Of a stretch of 34,637 nucleotides of DNA, positions 1 to 9,518 are shown piece after piece. Source of the DNA: an uncultured Selenomonadaceae bacterium (GTDB taxonomy: Bacteria > Bacillota > Negativicutes > Selenomonadales > Selenomonadaceae). A program made the position numbers and the translations under genes. The stretch lies in NCBI GenBank assembly GCA_905235425.1, contig CAJOKY010000002.1:1-34637 (forward strand), read 5' to 3'. The notes beneath the pieces were generated by a model. That model ran no database searches, was not told the DNA's origin, and was given only the letters and a program-made list of their open reading frames with translations. The stretch's first letter is position 1; each line of letters begins with the position of its first letter.

Positions 1-12
1 AAGGAACTGATT

Positions 13-1957
13 ATTTCAATCCACGCACCCCGTGAGGGGTGCGACTTTGGGGTATTTTCGGCGAGGAAAAATCGTTACCATTTCAATCCACGCACCCCGT
101 GAGGGGTGCGACCATTATGAGCCATCGGAAATGTCGCTTGACGTCAAGAATTTCAATCCACGCACCCCGTGAAGGGTGCGACAGATTTTTTCTTGAAGTT
201 TTTAATGTCTATCTTTATTTCAATCCACGCACCCCGTGAAGGGTGCGACAACGTGAAGGAATTGCAAAAAGATTCGCGCCGCCGTATTTCAATCCACGCA
301 CCCCGTGAAGGGTGCGACATTTTTGACTTGACGCGCGAACCTCCTGACAATATTTCAATCCACGCACCCCGTGAAGGGTGCGACAAACGTCGGCAGGTAT
401 GTAGCTTGCAATTACTAATTTCAATCCACGCACCCCGTGAAGGGTGCGACGTAATGGTTTACCGATTGATTGATTATCTACTACTATTTCAATCCACGCA
501 CCCCGTGAAGGGTGCGACTGTAGCTTGCAATTACTAAGATATCACTAGTGTTAATTTCAATCCACGCACCCCGTGAAGGGTGCGACGCGCATAAAGTTTT
601 TGGCGATTGTCGATATACAGAATTTCAATCCACGCACCCCGTGAAGGGTGCGACATAGCTCCCAACGTCAACACATTGACGTTGTTGTAGATTTCAATCC
701 ACGCACCCCGTGAAGGGTGCGACTTGTCGTTTTCATTTCAATCAGTTCCTTTCGTAGTATTTCAATCCACGCACCCCGTGAAGGGTGCGACAGATTCGGC
801 AGGCAATAAAAAATTGAAAGTTGCTAAAATTTCAATCCACGCACCCCGTGAAGGGTGCGACATTTCAATACAACTTCCTTCCATAATTTATTTAATTATT
901 TCAATCCACGCACCCCGTGAAGGGTGCGACCGGTCGCAAAATCATAACCGATTAATTTTGCACTGATTTCAATCCACGCACCCCGTGAAGGGTGCGACTG
1001 ATGATGCAAAATATTTTGTGCGCATCTACGACCATTTCAATCCACGCACCCCGTGAAGGGTGCGACGCGGAAAGCAGTGCTATATATATATCTAGAGTAG
1101 TATATTTCAATCCACGCACCCCGTGAAGGGTGCGACGACGCTGAAAAAGATTCGGCGGCAGGCAAGAAATTATTTCAATCCACGCACCCCGTGAAGGGTG
1201 CGACTCCATATATCTACATATATATTCAGCGCATAGCGGCATTTCAATCCACGCACCCCGTGAAGGGTGCGACCTACGAGTTATCGTTTAAAGAGTTAAA
1301 ACTTGACATTTCAATCCACGCACCCCGTGAAGGGTGCGACCAACAAGACATACTTTACTTTGCACAATATCTTTACATTTCAATCCACGCACCCCGTGAA
1401 GGGTGCGACAAAAGTTACCAAAAAAGCCGATGCCAAAAAAGCCGTTATTTCAATCCACGCACCCCGTGAAGGGTGCGACTCTAGCACGTCCGCAAAGTAG
1501 AGTACGTGATTATGCATTTCAATCCACGCACCCCGTGAAGGGTGCGACTTTTAAACGTCTTTTTCTGCGTCAAGTTACGACGCAATTTCAATCCACGCAC
1601 CCCGTGAAGGGTGCGACTTTTGCATCATCCATTGCCGCGCAAAATGCGCAAGAATTTCAATCCACGCACCCCGTGAAGGGTGCGACTGTACATAACAGCT
1701 GATAATTGCAAATCGGCTAAATTTCAATCCACGCACCCCGTGAAGGGTGCGACCAAATTGCGGCGCAAAATTGCGCTGAACTCTGCACTATTTCAATCCA
1801 CGCACCCCGTGAAGGGTGCGACGTTTACGGCGCAAAATTCGATAGCTACCTTGACTGCATTTCAATCCACGCACCCCGTGAAGGGTGCGACTTCGCAGGT
1901 GCGTTTCTAGGTAATTTACTTGCTATTTCAATCCACGCACCCCGTGAAGGGTGCGAC
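13..1957 (-). CRISPR. Type I-C CRISPR array, 29 repeats and 28 spacers visible
   Basis: There are 29 copies of a 33-nt repeat that on the + strand starts ATTTCAATCCACGC and ends GGGTGCGAC, separated by 28 spacers of 33-37 nt. Read on the minus strand the repeat begins GTCGCACC and ends GGATTGAAAT, the usual form of type I-C repeats, with an internal hairpin (GCACCC/GGGTGC) for Cas5c cleavage. All repeats are identical except the two leftmost (13-45 and 80-112), which have GTGAGGGG in place of GTGAAGGG. Degenerate copies mark the old end, so the leader lies to the right, beside cas2, and transcription runs leftward. The array may continue past the left edge, because the first 12 bases could be the end of another spacer. 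Repeat starts include 150, 217, 286, 352, 418, 486, 554, 622, 691, 759, 829, 898, 966, 1034, 1104, 1172, 1241, 1308, 1377, 1447, 1516, 1585, 1654, 1721, 1790, 1859 and 1925. Several ATG-initiated ORFs here are repeat artefacts. Confidence 0.99.
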
Positions 1958-2094
1958 AGACGATAAAAAGATCCGTACCATTAATAAGTTTATGCGCATA
2001 ATTTCGCGAACCTCTTTATCCTGTAATGAATATCTTCGACGCAATCAAAATTAATCCTGCTTATCAAATTATGTATGATTCAACTTCGCACTTT
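1958..2094 (-). promoter_or_regulatory. CRISPR leader between cas2 and the newest repeat
   Basis: This AT-rich 137-bp stretch lies between the end of cas2 and the rightmost repeat, the usual leader place in type I-C loci. It contains no gene. It holds a perfect 12-nt palindrome, TTATGCGCATAA, at 1990-2001, 32 bases from the first repeat. By position it should carry the array promoter and the signals for spacer integration. I see no convincing -35/-10 pair. Confidence 0.75.
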
Positions 2095-2385
2095 TTAAAA
2101 GATCAATATTCCTTCAGCATCATAACCGGGATTTGAACCATAATGCTCAACTTTTGTTTGATAACTATTTCCAAGATTGTAGAATCTTAAGCTGTCTTTT
2201 TCTGTATCTATAATCTTCAGTAAGAGGTGTTGAAATTTTCGGTATTGCCCTTCATCCAATACGCACTCAAACACCGAATTTTGCACTCTCTGCCCATATT
2301 TAATACAGCACTTAGCAACTTGACGCAATCTTTTTTTGCCATCTTCGGTTTCAGTATTTACATCATAGGTAACCAATATCAGCAT
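2095..2385 (-). CDS. cas2: CRISPR-associated endonuclease Cas2, type I-C
   Basis: This 96-residue protein starts MLILVTYDVNTETEDG, with the beta-strand and YDV motif typical of Cas2. The Asp after Tyr is the expected metal-binding residue. Cas2 dimers bridge two Cas1 dimers in the spacer-integration complex. The length matches the family. An upstream in-frame ATG would add 27 residues from within cas1 that do not look like Cas2, so the start is set at 2385. There a GGAAGTGA Shine-Dalgarno overlaps the cas1 stop. It is the last gene of the seven-gene cas operon, 7 bases after cas1, and faces the leader. Confidence 0.97.
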   Translation of the reverse strand: MLILVTYDVNTETEDGKKRLRQVAKCCIKYGQRVQNSVFECVLDEGQYRKFQHLLLKIIDTEKDSLRFYNLGNSYQTKVEHYGSNPGYDAEGILIF

Positions 2386-2392
2386 TTTCAAA

Positions 2393-3424
2393 TCACTTCC
2401 ATAAAAATGCAGGATATTCTTCAATATCTCCGCGTATAAAACGCGCCAACAACAATGCTTGAGCATAGGGTACTAAGCCCCACGCTATTTTTTCTTCCAA
2501 AAATGGATGCGTTATCACCTCCCGCTTTTTTTCTTGCCAATGATTGAAGAATAATTTTCTACCTTTGTCGTTCAACAAGGTGACTCCATTTTCTTTTATG
2601 TCAAAGTCGGATGGTTTCATTATTCTGTTATTTATCAGCGTCAATATGAATCTGTCAGCGTAAATTGCGCGCAATTCTTCCATTAAATCAAGTGCCAGAG
2701 ATGGTCTTCCGGGTCTGTCGCTGTGCAAAAATCCTACGTAAGCATCCAATCCGACAGATTCCAAAGCCGATGCACAATCGTGAGCTAAAATCGTATACGC
2801 AAAAGACAATAATGCATTTACTCTTCCTATTGGAGGACGGCGTTGCCTGGTTGAAAAATTAAAATTGGATTTATCTACCAGAATCAGATCGTCAAGAAGT
2901 GAAAAGTATAAACTTGCTGCATTTCCTTCAATCCCCAATAATTTTTCCTTGTCATCAACTTGTCTGGTTTTACGAATTAAAAATTTTAAATCATCACTTG
3001 CAGACATAAATTTATTTTGGTCAATACTCAGCGGGTGATCACGTTTCATTCGTTCAATGACAGTTCTTGCATTGAAAATTTTTCCCAAAATAAAATTGCT
3101 CGCTAATCGACAACTTTCAGCATAATCTTCCGACAATAAATATTGCTTTTTTCTTAAAAGTACATTTCCTGGATTCATTCCGCAAACTCTCGCCAGGAAT
3201 TTTCCGTGACCAGACAAAAAGCATAAGCCAATGTTTCTTTTGGCACATTCGCCTATTAACGACGGACTAACGCCTTTATACCCAAAATAAAAAATATTTT
3301 CCAATGTCAAAAGAGGGACTTTGCCTAGTATGTCGTCATCTTTCTTCACAATCACATTTTCATTTTCAAGAGCAAGGTACGCTTCTTCGTTCAAAATAAA
3401 TAACGTGTTTAAAAGGCGTCTCAT
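2393..3424 (-). CDS. cas1: CRISPR integrase Cas1, type I-C
   Basis: This is a 343-residue Cas1, the metal-dependent integrase that inserts new spacers at the leader end. The N-terminal beta-rich domain (residues 1-90) is followed by the all-alpha catalytic domain. The expected metal ligands are visible: E166 in KLLGIEGNAAS, H234 in VGFLHSDRPGRPSLALDLMEE, and D246 in the same stretch. The HxDRPGRxSLALDLMEE signature is strongly conserved in I-B/I-C Cas1. It begins 1 base after cas4 and ends 7 bases before cas2, so translation is probably coupled. It is full length and intact. Confidence 0.98.
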   Translation of the reverse strand: MRRLLNTLFILNEEAYLALENENVIVKKDDDILGKVPLLTLENIFYFGYKGVSPSLIGECAKRNIGLCFLSGHGKFLARVCGMNPGNVLLRKKQYLLSEDYAESCRLASNFILGKIFNARTVIERMKRDHPLSIDQNKFMSASDDLKFLIRKTRQVDDKEKLLGIEGNAASLYFSLLDDLILVDKSNFNFSTRQRRPPIGRVNALLSFAYTILAHDCASALESVGLDAYVGFLHSDRPGRPSLALDLMEELRAIYADRFILTLINNRIMKPSDFDIKENGVTLLNDKGRKLFFNHWQEKKREVITHPFLEEKIAWGLVPYAQALLLARFIRGDIEEYPAFLWK

Positions 3425-3425
3425 T

Positions 3426-4076
3426 TTACATACCTTCTAAATTAATTTTGTAATAGGTACTAACCGAGCGGACTTTTGAAATTTTAGGTAGGCATAAATC
3501 TTTCAAAGAGCAATTCCTACATTTCTTTTCGTACTTTGCTTTTGGCGTGTGACCACGATTAAAATAATCGTTCATTTCTGCAAACACATCAACAACTTTT
3601 TGGCGCAATTCATTTGTAATTTCTATTTTTTCTCTGCGGTGAATTTCATCATAAAATAAATATCCTTCAGGTATAGTACAACAAAGCATTTCTTCAAGAC
3701 AAATAGCTTGAGCGCAAAGTTGAAGTATGTCGGATAAATCTTTTTTTGGCTTGCCGAGTTTATATTCTATTGGATAAGGTTGCCAAAAACCTTCGCGACC
3801 GAATAAAATCGCGCCGGTTTTGCATTGTTTAAACTCTACGACATCACATTGCCCTACAATATTCAAATTTCTTGAAAAGATTCTCATGCCGCGACAAATA
3901 AGTAAATCTTTGCGCTTTTCTACAAGTTTTTCATCGTGGCATTTTTCGTGTATAATTTCGCCTTCAATGGTTTTCAAATTGTCATTCCACTGCTGTTCAA
4001 TGTGTATCAATGCCCATTGACGCCGACAAAATATAAAATGTTGTATACCTGAGATCATTAAAGATTCTTCGTCCAC
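3426..4076 (-). CDS. cas4: Cas4 exonuclease for PAM-directed spacer processing
   Basis: This 216-residue RecB-like nuclease has an iron-sulfur cluster. The four cluster cysteines fit C17 (FCRRQW) and C186, C189 and C195 (KKCRNCSLKDLC). The nuclease core shows H43, D78 (GQCDVVE), E104 and K106 (PIEYKLGK). In type I-C systems Cas4 joins Cas1 and trims pre-spacers to select those with a PAM. The start used is GTG at 4076, one base after the cas7 stop. The Shine-Dalgarno there is weak, and ATG at 4058 (residue 7) is a possible alternative. Confidence 0.96.
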   Translation of the reverse strand: MDEESLMISGIQHFIFCRRQWALIHIEQQWNDNLKTIEGEIIHEKCHDEKLVEKRKDLLICRGMRIFSRNLNIVGQCDVVEFKQCKTGAILFGREGFWQPYPIEYKLGKPKKDLSDILQLCAQAICLEEMLCCTIPEGYLFYDEIHRREKIEITNELRQKVVDVFAEMNDYFNRGHTPKAKYEKKCRNCSLKDLCLPKISKVRSVSTYYKINLEGM

Positions 4077-4077
4077 G

Positions 4078-4974
4078 TTACACCATTTCTATCAATTCCA
4101 CATTTTCCGGCAAATTTTCACGGTCGATTGAAATTTCGTAATCGTCGTAACAGCTTACCAATTTTTTGTCGTCTTTACGATGGACTTTAATTTTTTCAAA
4201 AAGTGTGTAAACAGGAGCATTTCCAAATGGACTTTCGTGCTTGAAAACAATTAATTTGCGAACAGACATTTTACCGCGTGACGCCGAACGATCCAATTCA
4301 AACATATTGATTACAGCGTCCCAAAAAACTTTTAAATCGTCTTCACTGAATCCTGTTGTTTTCTGTGCAAGATTGGCTGAAATAAATCCTTCAGCACGAT
4401 AAAGCGCATATGGAATTATGTATTTGCTTCCCATCATGGTATTTTTACCCTTTTCGTTTTTTTCTGATTCAGATGCTACTGTAACACGGGTAATAACGAC
4501 TTCTTGCGGCGTTATCGGATCAATACTCTTAGCAAAGCTGAGTTGAATAGGTCCGCGCACTTGCCCACAATTTAAATTGGCTTTCACAAAAGTAGTCATT
4601 ACCGCGCCGAATGTGCGAATATCAAAGAAATTTTTACACATAAAATCACGGATTTTGATATCAAGTTGAGAGTCGCTCTTCTTTAAATTTTTGATATCGT
4701 CTTCCTGAATACCAAGATACTCAAAGGCTTCCCTATTCATACGCTCCAACGGGACATTTTGTTTTACGTAAATTCTATAGCCGGGTTTCTCGTCATAAAC
4801 CGCCTCAATATAATTGCGAATTTTACGTTTCAGACAAACGTCTGTCACAAGTCCATAGCCGCTTTCTTGATCCATTCGGGGCATATTTCCGGCGTCAGGG
4901 TCTCCATTAGGATTGCCGTTTTCTACGTCAAATAAAATCACAAAGTCATAGCGATTTTTTATCGTTTCAGTCAT
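4078..4974 (-). CDS. cas7: Cas7 backbone subunit of I-C Cascade (Csd2)
   Basis: This 298-residue protein has the Csd2/Cas7c hallmark near the N-terminus: DVENGNPNGDPDAGNMPR, with MDQESGYGLVTD following. Cas7 coats the crRNA spacer as a helical filament of several copies in the Cascade surveillance complex. It overlaps the end of cas8c by 8 bases, which implies translational coupling, and cas4 starts one base after its stop. The length is normal and there is no internal disruption. Confidence 0.97.
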   Translation of the reverse strand: MTETIKNRYDFVILFDVENGNPNGDPDAGNMPRMDQESGYGLVTDVCLKRKIRNYIEAVYDEKPGYRIYVKQNVPLERMNREAFEYLGIQEDDIKNLKKSDSQLDIKIRDFMCKNFFDIRTFGAVMTTFVKANLNCGQVRGPIQLSFAKSIDPITPQEVVITRVTVASESEKNEKGKNTMMGSKYIIPYALYRAEGFISANLAQKTTGFSEDDLKVFWDAVINMFELDRSASRGKMSVRKLIVFKHESPFGNAPVYTLFEKIKVHRKDDKKLVSCYDDYEISIDRENLPENVELIEMV

Positions 4975-6679
4975 TTTCTCGTTCCTCCTTTGATTTATAG
5001 CGCTCTCGCGTTTGATGATAATAACCCAAAATAAACATTCCTTGTTCTTCCGGCGTTAAAATGGAAGAACTTTCTTCATTCGGTGAAAGTTTTTCCATTA
5101 AACTTCCAATCTTCTTTTCAAAGTAAATTTTTTGCCCCGTTTCTAATTTTTTCAAATGGTGAATTGAAAGCTGGTGTAAATTGGGGAAAATGCGATCCGG
5201 TGTAGTGCACGCCGCATTAAAATATTTATCTTTAATTGTGGCGTTTAAACCGGGATTCGCCTTATTTTGGATATCTTCAAATACAGAAAAGATTCTTCCC
5301 AAAATATAATTTTTATCAGTAGAATTTTCATCAAGAGCCATTGAAATTATTCTCCTCTTGTTTCGCGTCAAATACGCTTTGATAATTGCCGCCTGTTCGT
5401 AAGTAACCTCATGAGTAAATTTTGTACGGTGCAGCACATTTTGAAAAAGTGATTCAGGATAATTTTGTCCCGTCATTACAGCCTGCACTAATGCTCCGGC
5501 CATTAACGGTGATGCAGATTTTTCTTTTGCGTGTGGCGGAATTGTGGCTGCTAAAATTTGCCACAACGGTATATTGTCCGATTTCGTGAAATATGATTTA
5601 ATGATTTTGAGATCTGCATAATGTTTTGCAATATTTTTTATAACCTCCCCGAAAGTTTTTCTAAGGAAAAATCGAATTGATAATCTTGCTGAATTTGGAG
5701 AAAGTCCCAAAATATAAAAAGGATTGTCAAAATTTAAATCCACGCCGTCATAATTCACATTATGTTTTTGTATGCCTTCAATAATCGCGTTTAAAGTTTT
5801 ATCGGATAGCTCCTTTGCCTCCAAAAAATCAGAAAAGGCATTTTGGCAAGCATCGCTGTTTTCCTCAGCCCAATATGCAACCGTCATATCACCAAAATAT
5901 TTTACGTGCGTCGAATCAGAAAGCAAGTCATTCAAAGCGGTAGTGTACGCAAATGTCGCGTATTCCGACACAGGCGCATTTAATCCTTGTTCACCTGCTC
6001 GACCATATGATTCAAAGGCGTTAGCGTTAAAAGAAATGATAGATGCCCCAGAGGATTGTGCATTTTTTACACCTTTTATTGACGGGTGAAGCCTGGCTAT
6101 CGGAGAAATTTCTCCTGTTATTAAGCATTGCATAATCAGGGAACTCGTTTGATTGCGCCTATATTTTTCCCATGCACTTTTTATTTCTTCATCTTCAAAT
6201 GCAAAATTTTCATCGTACATAAATGCAAGAAGCGCACCTTTTTTTAACTCACCCGTATAACATTGCAACTGATGATAATTTTCTTGTTCCGCCAGATTCC
6301 ATTTTTCAAAAAAATTTTTTACGGCAGTCGCGGTAGGTGAATTGCAATCCGACAAAATATCTTGATGTAGTTTTCTCGCCACTTCAAAACATTTTATGTT
6401 GTCGTCCAGACCAAAAAGATATTTTGCGTTTTCGCAAAGAAAATTTGATACGAGACCTGAAGATTTTTTTACTTGTTCGGGAACTTCAATATCTTTGGCT
6501 ATAAGCAACGTTCTTTTTCCGCTTTGGACTTCTGTCCTCAAGTCAACTATACCTTCTATTGTTCCGCTTTCACTCAACCTTAAGCCGAACGCAACTTTCG
6601 CTTTACTCCAACCTTGTCGCGGGATTTTACCTTCAGCCGCTTGATTTTCATACCTTTTTACCAAAGCCGCAAGTATCAT
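4967..6679 (-). CDS. cas8c: Cas8c large subunit of I-C Cascade (Csd1)
   Basis: This is a 570-residue Csd1-family protein starting MILAALVKRYENQAAEGKIPRQGWSK; the opening and length are typical for Cas8c. It recognises the PAM and binds the foot of the complex. In other I-C systems an internal start inside cas8c also yields a small Cas11c subunit; the C-terminal part here (roughly residues 450-570) could encode one, but I cannot point to a sure internal ribosome-binding site. It overlaps cas5c by 4 bases (ATGA) and cas7 by 8 bases. Confidence 0.95.
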   Translation of the reverse strand: MILAALVKRYENQAAEGKIPRQGWSKAKVAFGLRLSESGTIEGIVDLRTEVQSGKRTLLIAKDIEVPEQVKKSSGLVSNFLCENAKYLFGLDDNIKCFEVARKLHQDILSDCNSPTATAVKNFFEKWNLAEQENYHQLQCYTGELKKGALLAFMYDENFAFEDEEIKSAWEKYRRNQTSSLIMQCLITGEISPIARLHPSIKGVKNAQSSGASIISFNANAFESYGRAGEQGLNAPVSEYATFAYTTALNDLLSDSTHVKYFGDMTVAYWAEENSDACQNAFSDFLEAKELSDKTLNAIIEGIQKHNVNYDGVDLNFDNPFYILGLSPNSARLSIRFFLRKTFGEVIKNIAKHYADLKIIKSYFTKSDNIPLWQILAATIPPHAKEKSASPLMAGALVQAVMTGQNYPESLFQNVLHRTKFTHEVTYEQAAIIKAYLTRNKRRIISMALDENSTDKNYILGRIFSVFEDIQNKANPGLNATIKDKYFNAACTTPDRIFPNLHQLSIHHLKKLETGQKIYFEKKIGSLMEKLSPNEESSSILTPEEQGMFILGYYHQTRERYKSKEEREND

Positions 6680-7335
6680 CTGAACACCTCCGGACTTTTT
6701 ACCGACATTATGCCATTTTCCAATATCGCACGGAAAAACATTGGGCGAATATTTTCCTTGTCTGAATAATCCATATCATACAGCATAAAGCCTAAATCCT
6801 TGACTTCATTAGGATAAGCGGTCTTCACTTCTTGAATATTTTCACAGAGTTTAAAATTCGCAGGAAATTCTCGCGTGCCAAAATAAGGCGTGTGATAATA
6901 TTGCCCCTTTGTAAGCCGTCTTTCCAAAATGTTGTAGATTTTTAGAAAATTATCTTGTTCACCGACTGATGAAAAAAAAGAAACCCTCGTTTCAATTATG
7001 TAGTGAACATCTTTAAGCACCATTGCCGCCCGTTGAGTTCGCATCTCAGATGTGGCAAGATACAGTTCTCCTTTCTTACTTTTTATAAATTTTGCTACAT
7101 TTTGCGCGGAAATTTTTTGTGATACTTCGTTTCGGCGAATATTTGTAAATTGTATTTTGTTAAGAACAAAAATTTTGTCAATTTCATATTTTATGCCCGG
7201 ATGCCAATAAATCGCTTCCAATATTCCTCGTGCTGCCGAAGGAGTTATTATGTCATAGCTGACGCGCTCAACTTTCATTTCCGGACGTGAAAAAAGCGCA
7301 TAATCTCCCCAAACATCCAAATAAAATTTTATCAT
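6676..7335 (-). CDS. cas5c: Cas5c, crRNA-processing endonuclease of type I-C
   Basis: This 219-residue Cas5 has the I-C signature at residues 9-40: WGDYALFSRPEMKVERVSY followed by ITPSAARGILEAIYW. In type I-C, which lacks Cas6, Cas5c cuts the repeat hairpin and keeps the 5' handle of the crRNA. The start at 7335 has a strong GGAGGTGA Shine-Dalgarno. It follows cas3 after 14 bases and overlaps cas8c by 4. Confidence 0.97.
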   Translation of the reverse strand: MIKFYLDVWGDYALFSRPEMKVERVSYDIITPSAARGILEAIYWHPGIKYEIDKIFVLNKIQFTNIRRNEVSQKISAQNVAKFIKSKKGELYLATSEMRTQRAAMVLKDVHYIIETRVSFFSSVGEQDNFLKIYNILERRLTKGQYYHTPYFGTREFPANFKLCENIQEVKTAYPNEVKDLGFMLYDMDYSDKENIRPMFFRAILENGIMSVKSPEVFR

Positions 7336-7349
7336 AACTTCACCTCCGA

Positions 7350-9518
7350 CTAGAAGATTACAGCCAATCCTTCTTCGGTTTTCTGCTTCAAGCCTATATG
7401 AGAATCATATAAATTCATATCAACCAAGACAGCTAAAGATTCATCTAACATTTCTATTTTTTTTGACGACAACATTTCTTTAAAAGGTTCACTGTACACG
7501 TTGACAATATATTTTCCAGCTTGTCTTAACAATGCACGAGAAATCTCACCGTTCAAAAGTGTTTGGGCTATTTTTTGTGCAACTTCATTATATGGAACAA
7601 GCAAGGATCTTGTATTTTCTTCTATCAACTTAAATTGTTCGGCGATGTCTTTGAATTTCCATTCTTTGCAAAGTTTGTCTAAGATTTCTTTCTTATCCAG
7701 ATTATTTCCTTCTAATTTGTGAAGGTAATCGAAATAAAGCTTTATAGCTTGCGGTGAATCTATTTCCGACACATATTTTTCAAAAACAAGTTTTGAGGAA
7801 TTGATTCTCCGATTTGAATGCGACAACATTTTTTCATCTTGCAGTTGAAAGACATATGCCGGACTATCTGCTGAAAATTTGCCTTCACGATTACAGCGTC
7901 CTGCAGCTTGAATTATACTATCCAATCCGGCTAATTCACGATATACGCAGGGAAAATCCAAATCTACTCCCGCTTCAACCAAACTTGTCGAAACCACTCT
8001 GCAAGCTTGATTTTCTTCAAGAGATTTTTTTATTTTTCGCAGAATTTCCATACGATGAACAGGACAAAGATTCGTAGACAAATAAAAAACATGTTCGTCG
8101 TCATTGAGCTTTTCAAAAATTTTTCCGGCTGTCTTTTTCGTGTTGACAATGCAGAGTACCTGCCTATTTTCTTTTAGTCGTGCCACCAATTCATCATCAG
8201 AAATTTTATCTGCCAAAACTTTAATAGACGTGCGTCTGAAAAAATTATAGTTTTCTTCTACCCTGTTGCAAATTTCTTTCACAGGCTGTCCGTAAAATAA
8301 TTTTTCCAATTCGGGTTGTGTCGCCGTACAAAGCACCGCTGTACAATTATAATGTTTTGTCAATTCGTTTATCGCCGCCACGCACGGTTTTAAAAATTCT
8401 GTCGGAATCATCTGTGCTTCGTCAAAAATAAGAACGCTGTTAGCTATGTTATGCAGTTTACGGCATTTTGAGGTTCTGTTTGCAAAAAGGGATTCAAAGA
8501 ATTGTACGTTTGTCGTTATTATTATCGGAGCGTCCCAATTTTCTGTTGCAAGACGCTTTATATTTTCTGCCTCCGTCTCTGTATCGTCGTAATCTGCAAA
8601 GCTGAAATGTTCAATAACGTTTTCATTTCCAAAAATATCGGCAAAAATTTTCCCGGTTTGTTCAATAATACTCGTATACGGAATAACATAAATAATTCTT
8701 TTACGCCCGTTTTTTACGGCGTTATGTAGAGCAAACGCCATTGACGAGATTGTTTTACCTCCACCTGTAGGTACAGTTAAACTCAAGAGATTTTCTTTAA
8801 AATTTTCGCCGTTACTGATACATTCGTTTAAAATCTTGCGACGTCTTTGATTTATTGGCTCATTATAACGAGTGCCTATTTCATTCAAAAAAGTTTTTTC
8901 AATAAATTCGTCGAAAATTTTTCTCAATGTTTCAATTTTAGAAAATTTTCCACGCTGAATCGTTCCTTTGCGCATAAAATTTTCAGTGTCCAAAAAATCA
9001 GCGTCAACAAGACATGAAAATATCATTCGCGTATAAAACATAACCGCGAAATAATCACTTTTTCCAATTATTGGAAATAATCTTGAAGTAATATTTTCGT
9101 TTGGTAGCTCAATTTCTTTTTTATAAGCGTCAAAAGTTGGAATCTTTTTTTCTTTTACGCGGGTAAAAAAAGTTGTCACATCGGAAATTTTGGGATTACC
9201 GATATTTGGGATGCCGCCGTGATGTCCGGCAACGCAAAATGCCGCGATAAGATGTAATGGAGTCTTTATGTTAAATAACTCATGAGCTCCGGCTGTTGAA
9301 TGGTCGACCCTTAATTTTTGTTCACCACGAATATATTTTTGGAATTCTTGCGAGTATTTGCCAATGTCGTGATAAAGTCCGACAATTTTTCCGATCGTGC
9401 CTTCTCCAAATTCCGAAGCAAATTTTTCTGATAATCGGCGGACTTCTTTTAAATGTTCTTTTAAAAGCTGTTCGCTGTTGTCTTGAGGATGTGTGTGACC
9501 TAAAAATTTCATACTCAA
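7350..9518 (-). CDS. cas3: Cas3 helicase-nuclease
   Basis: This is a 722-residue fusion of an N-terminal HD nuclease and a superfamily 2 helicase, recruited to degrade DNA bound by Cascade. The HD domain shows H50-D51 (YHDIGKYSQEF), H73 (DHSTAGAHE) and H99-H100 (AGHHGG). Helicase motifs are P-TGGGKT at 250-256, DEAQ at 366-369 and QAAGRCNREG near 540. The TTG start at 9518 sits 11 bases after AAGAGG; ATG at 9512 is the alternative but lies 17 bases from that site. It is the first gene of the operon and is intact. Confidence 0.97.
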   Translation of the reverse strand: MSMKFLGHTHPQDNSEQLLKEHLKEVRRLSEKFASEFGEGTIGKIVGLYHDIGKYSQEFQKYIRGEQKLRVDHSTAGAHELFNIKTPLHLIAAFCVAGHHGGIPNIGNPKISDVTTFFTRVKEKKIPTFDAYKKEIELPNENITSRLFPIIGKSDYFAVMFYTRMIFSCLVDADFLDTENFMRKGTIQRGKFSKIETLRKIFDEFIEKTFLNEIGTRYNEPINQRRRKILNECISNGENFKENLLSLTVPTGGGKTISSMAFALHNAVKNGRKRIIYVIPYTSIIEQTGKIFADIFGNENVIEHFSFADYDDTETEAENIKRLATENWDAPIIITTNVQFFESLFANRTSKCRKLHNIANSVLIFDEAQMIPTEFLKPCVAAINELTKHYNCTAVLCTATQPELEKLFYGQPVKEICNRVEENYNFFRRTSIKVLADKISDDELVARLKENRQVLCIVNTKKTAGKIFEKLNDDEHVFYLSTNLCPVHRMEILRKIKKSLEENQACRVVSTSLVEAGVDLDFPCVYRELAGLDSIIQAAGRCNREGKFSADSPAYVFQLQDEKMLSHSNRRINSSKLVFEKYVSEIDSPQAIKLYFDYLHKLEGNNLDKKEILDKLCKEWKFKDIAEQFKLIEENTRSLLVPYNEVAQKIAQTLLNGEISRALLRQAGKYIVNVYSEPFKEMLSSKKIEMLDESLAVLVDMNLYDSHIGLKQKTEEGLAVIF

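Noticed and set aside
724-758. Spacer containing ATTTCAATC, as if a partial extra repeat
   Set aside because: Only 9 bases match and spacing is normal; it is probably chance.
39-1910. Overlapping ORFs in the CRISPR region with repeated QSTHPVKGAT or SIHAPREGCD
   Set aside because: They are translations of the repeats and spacers, not genes.
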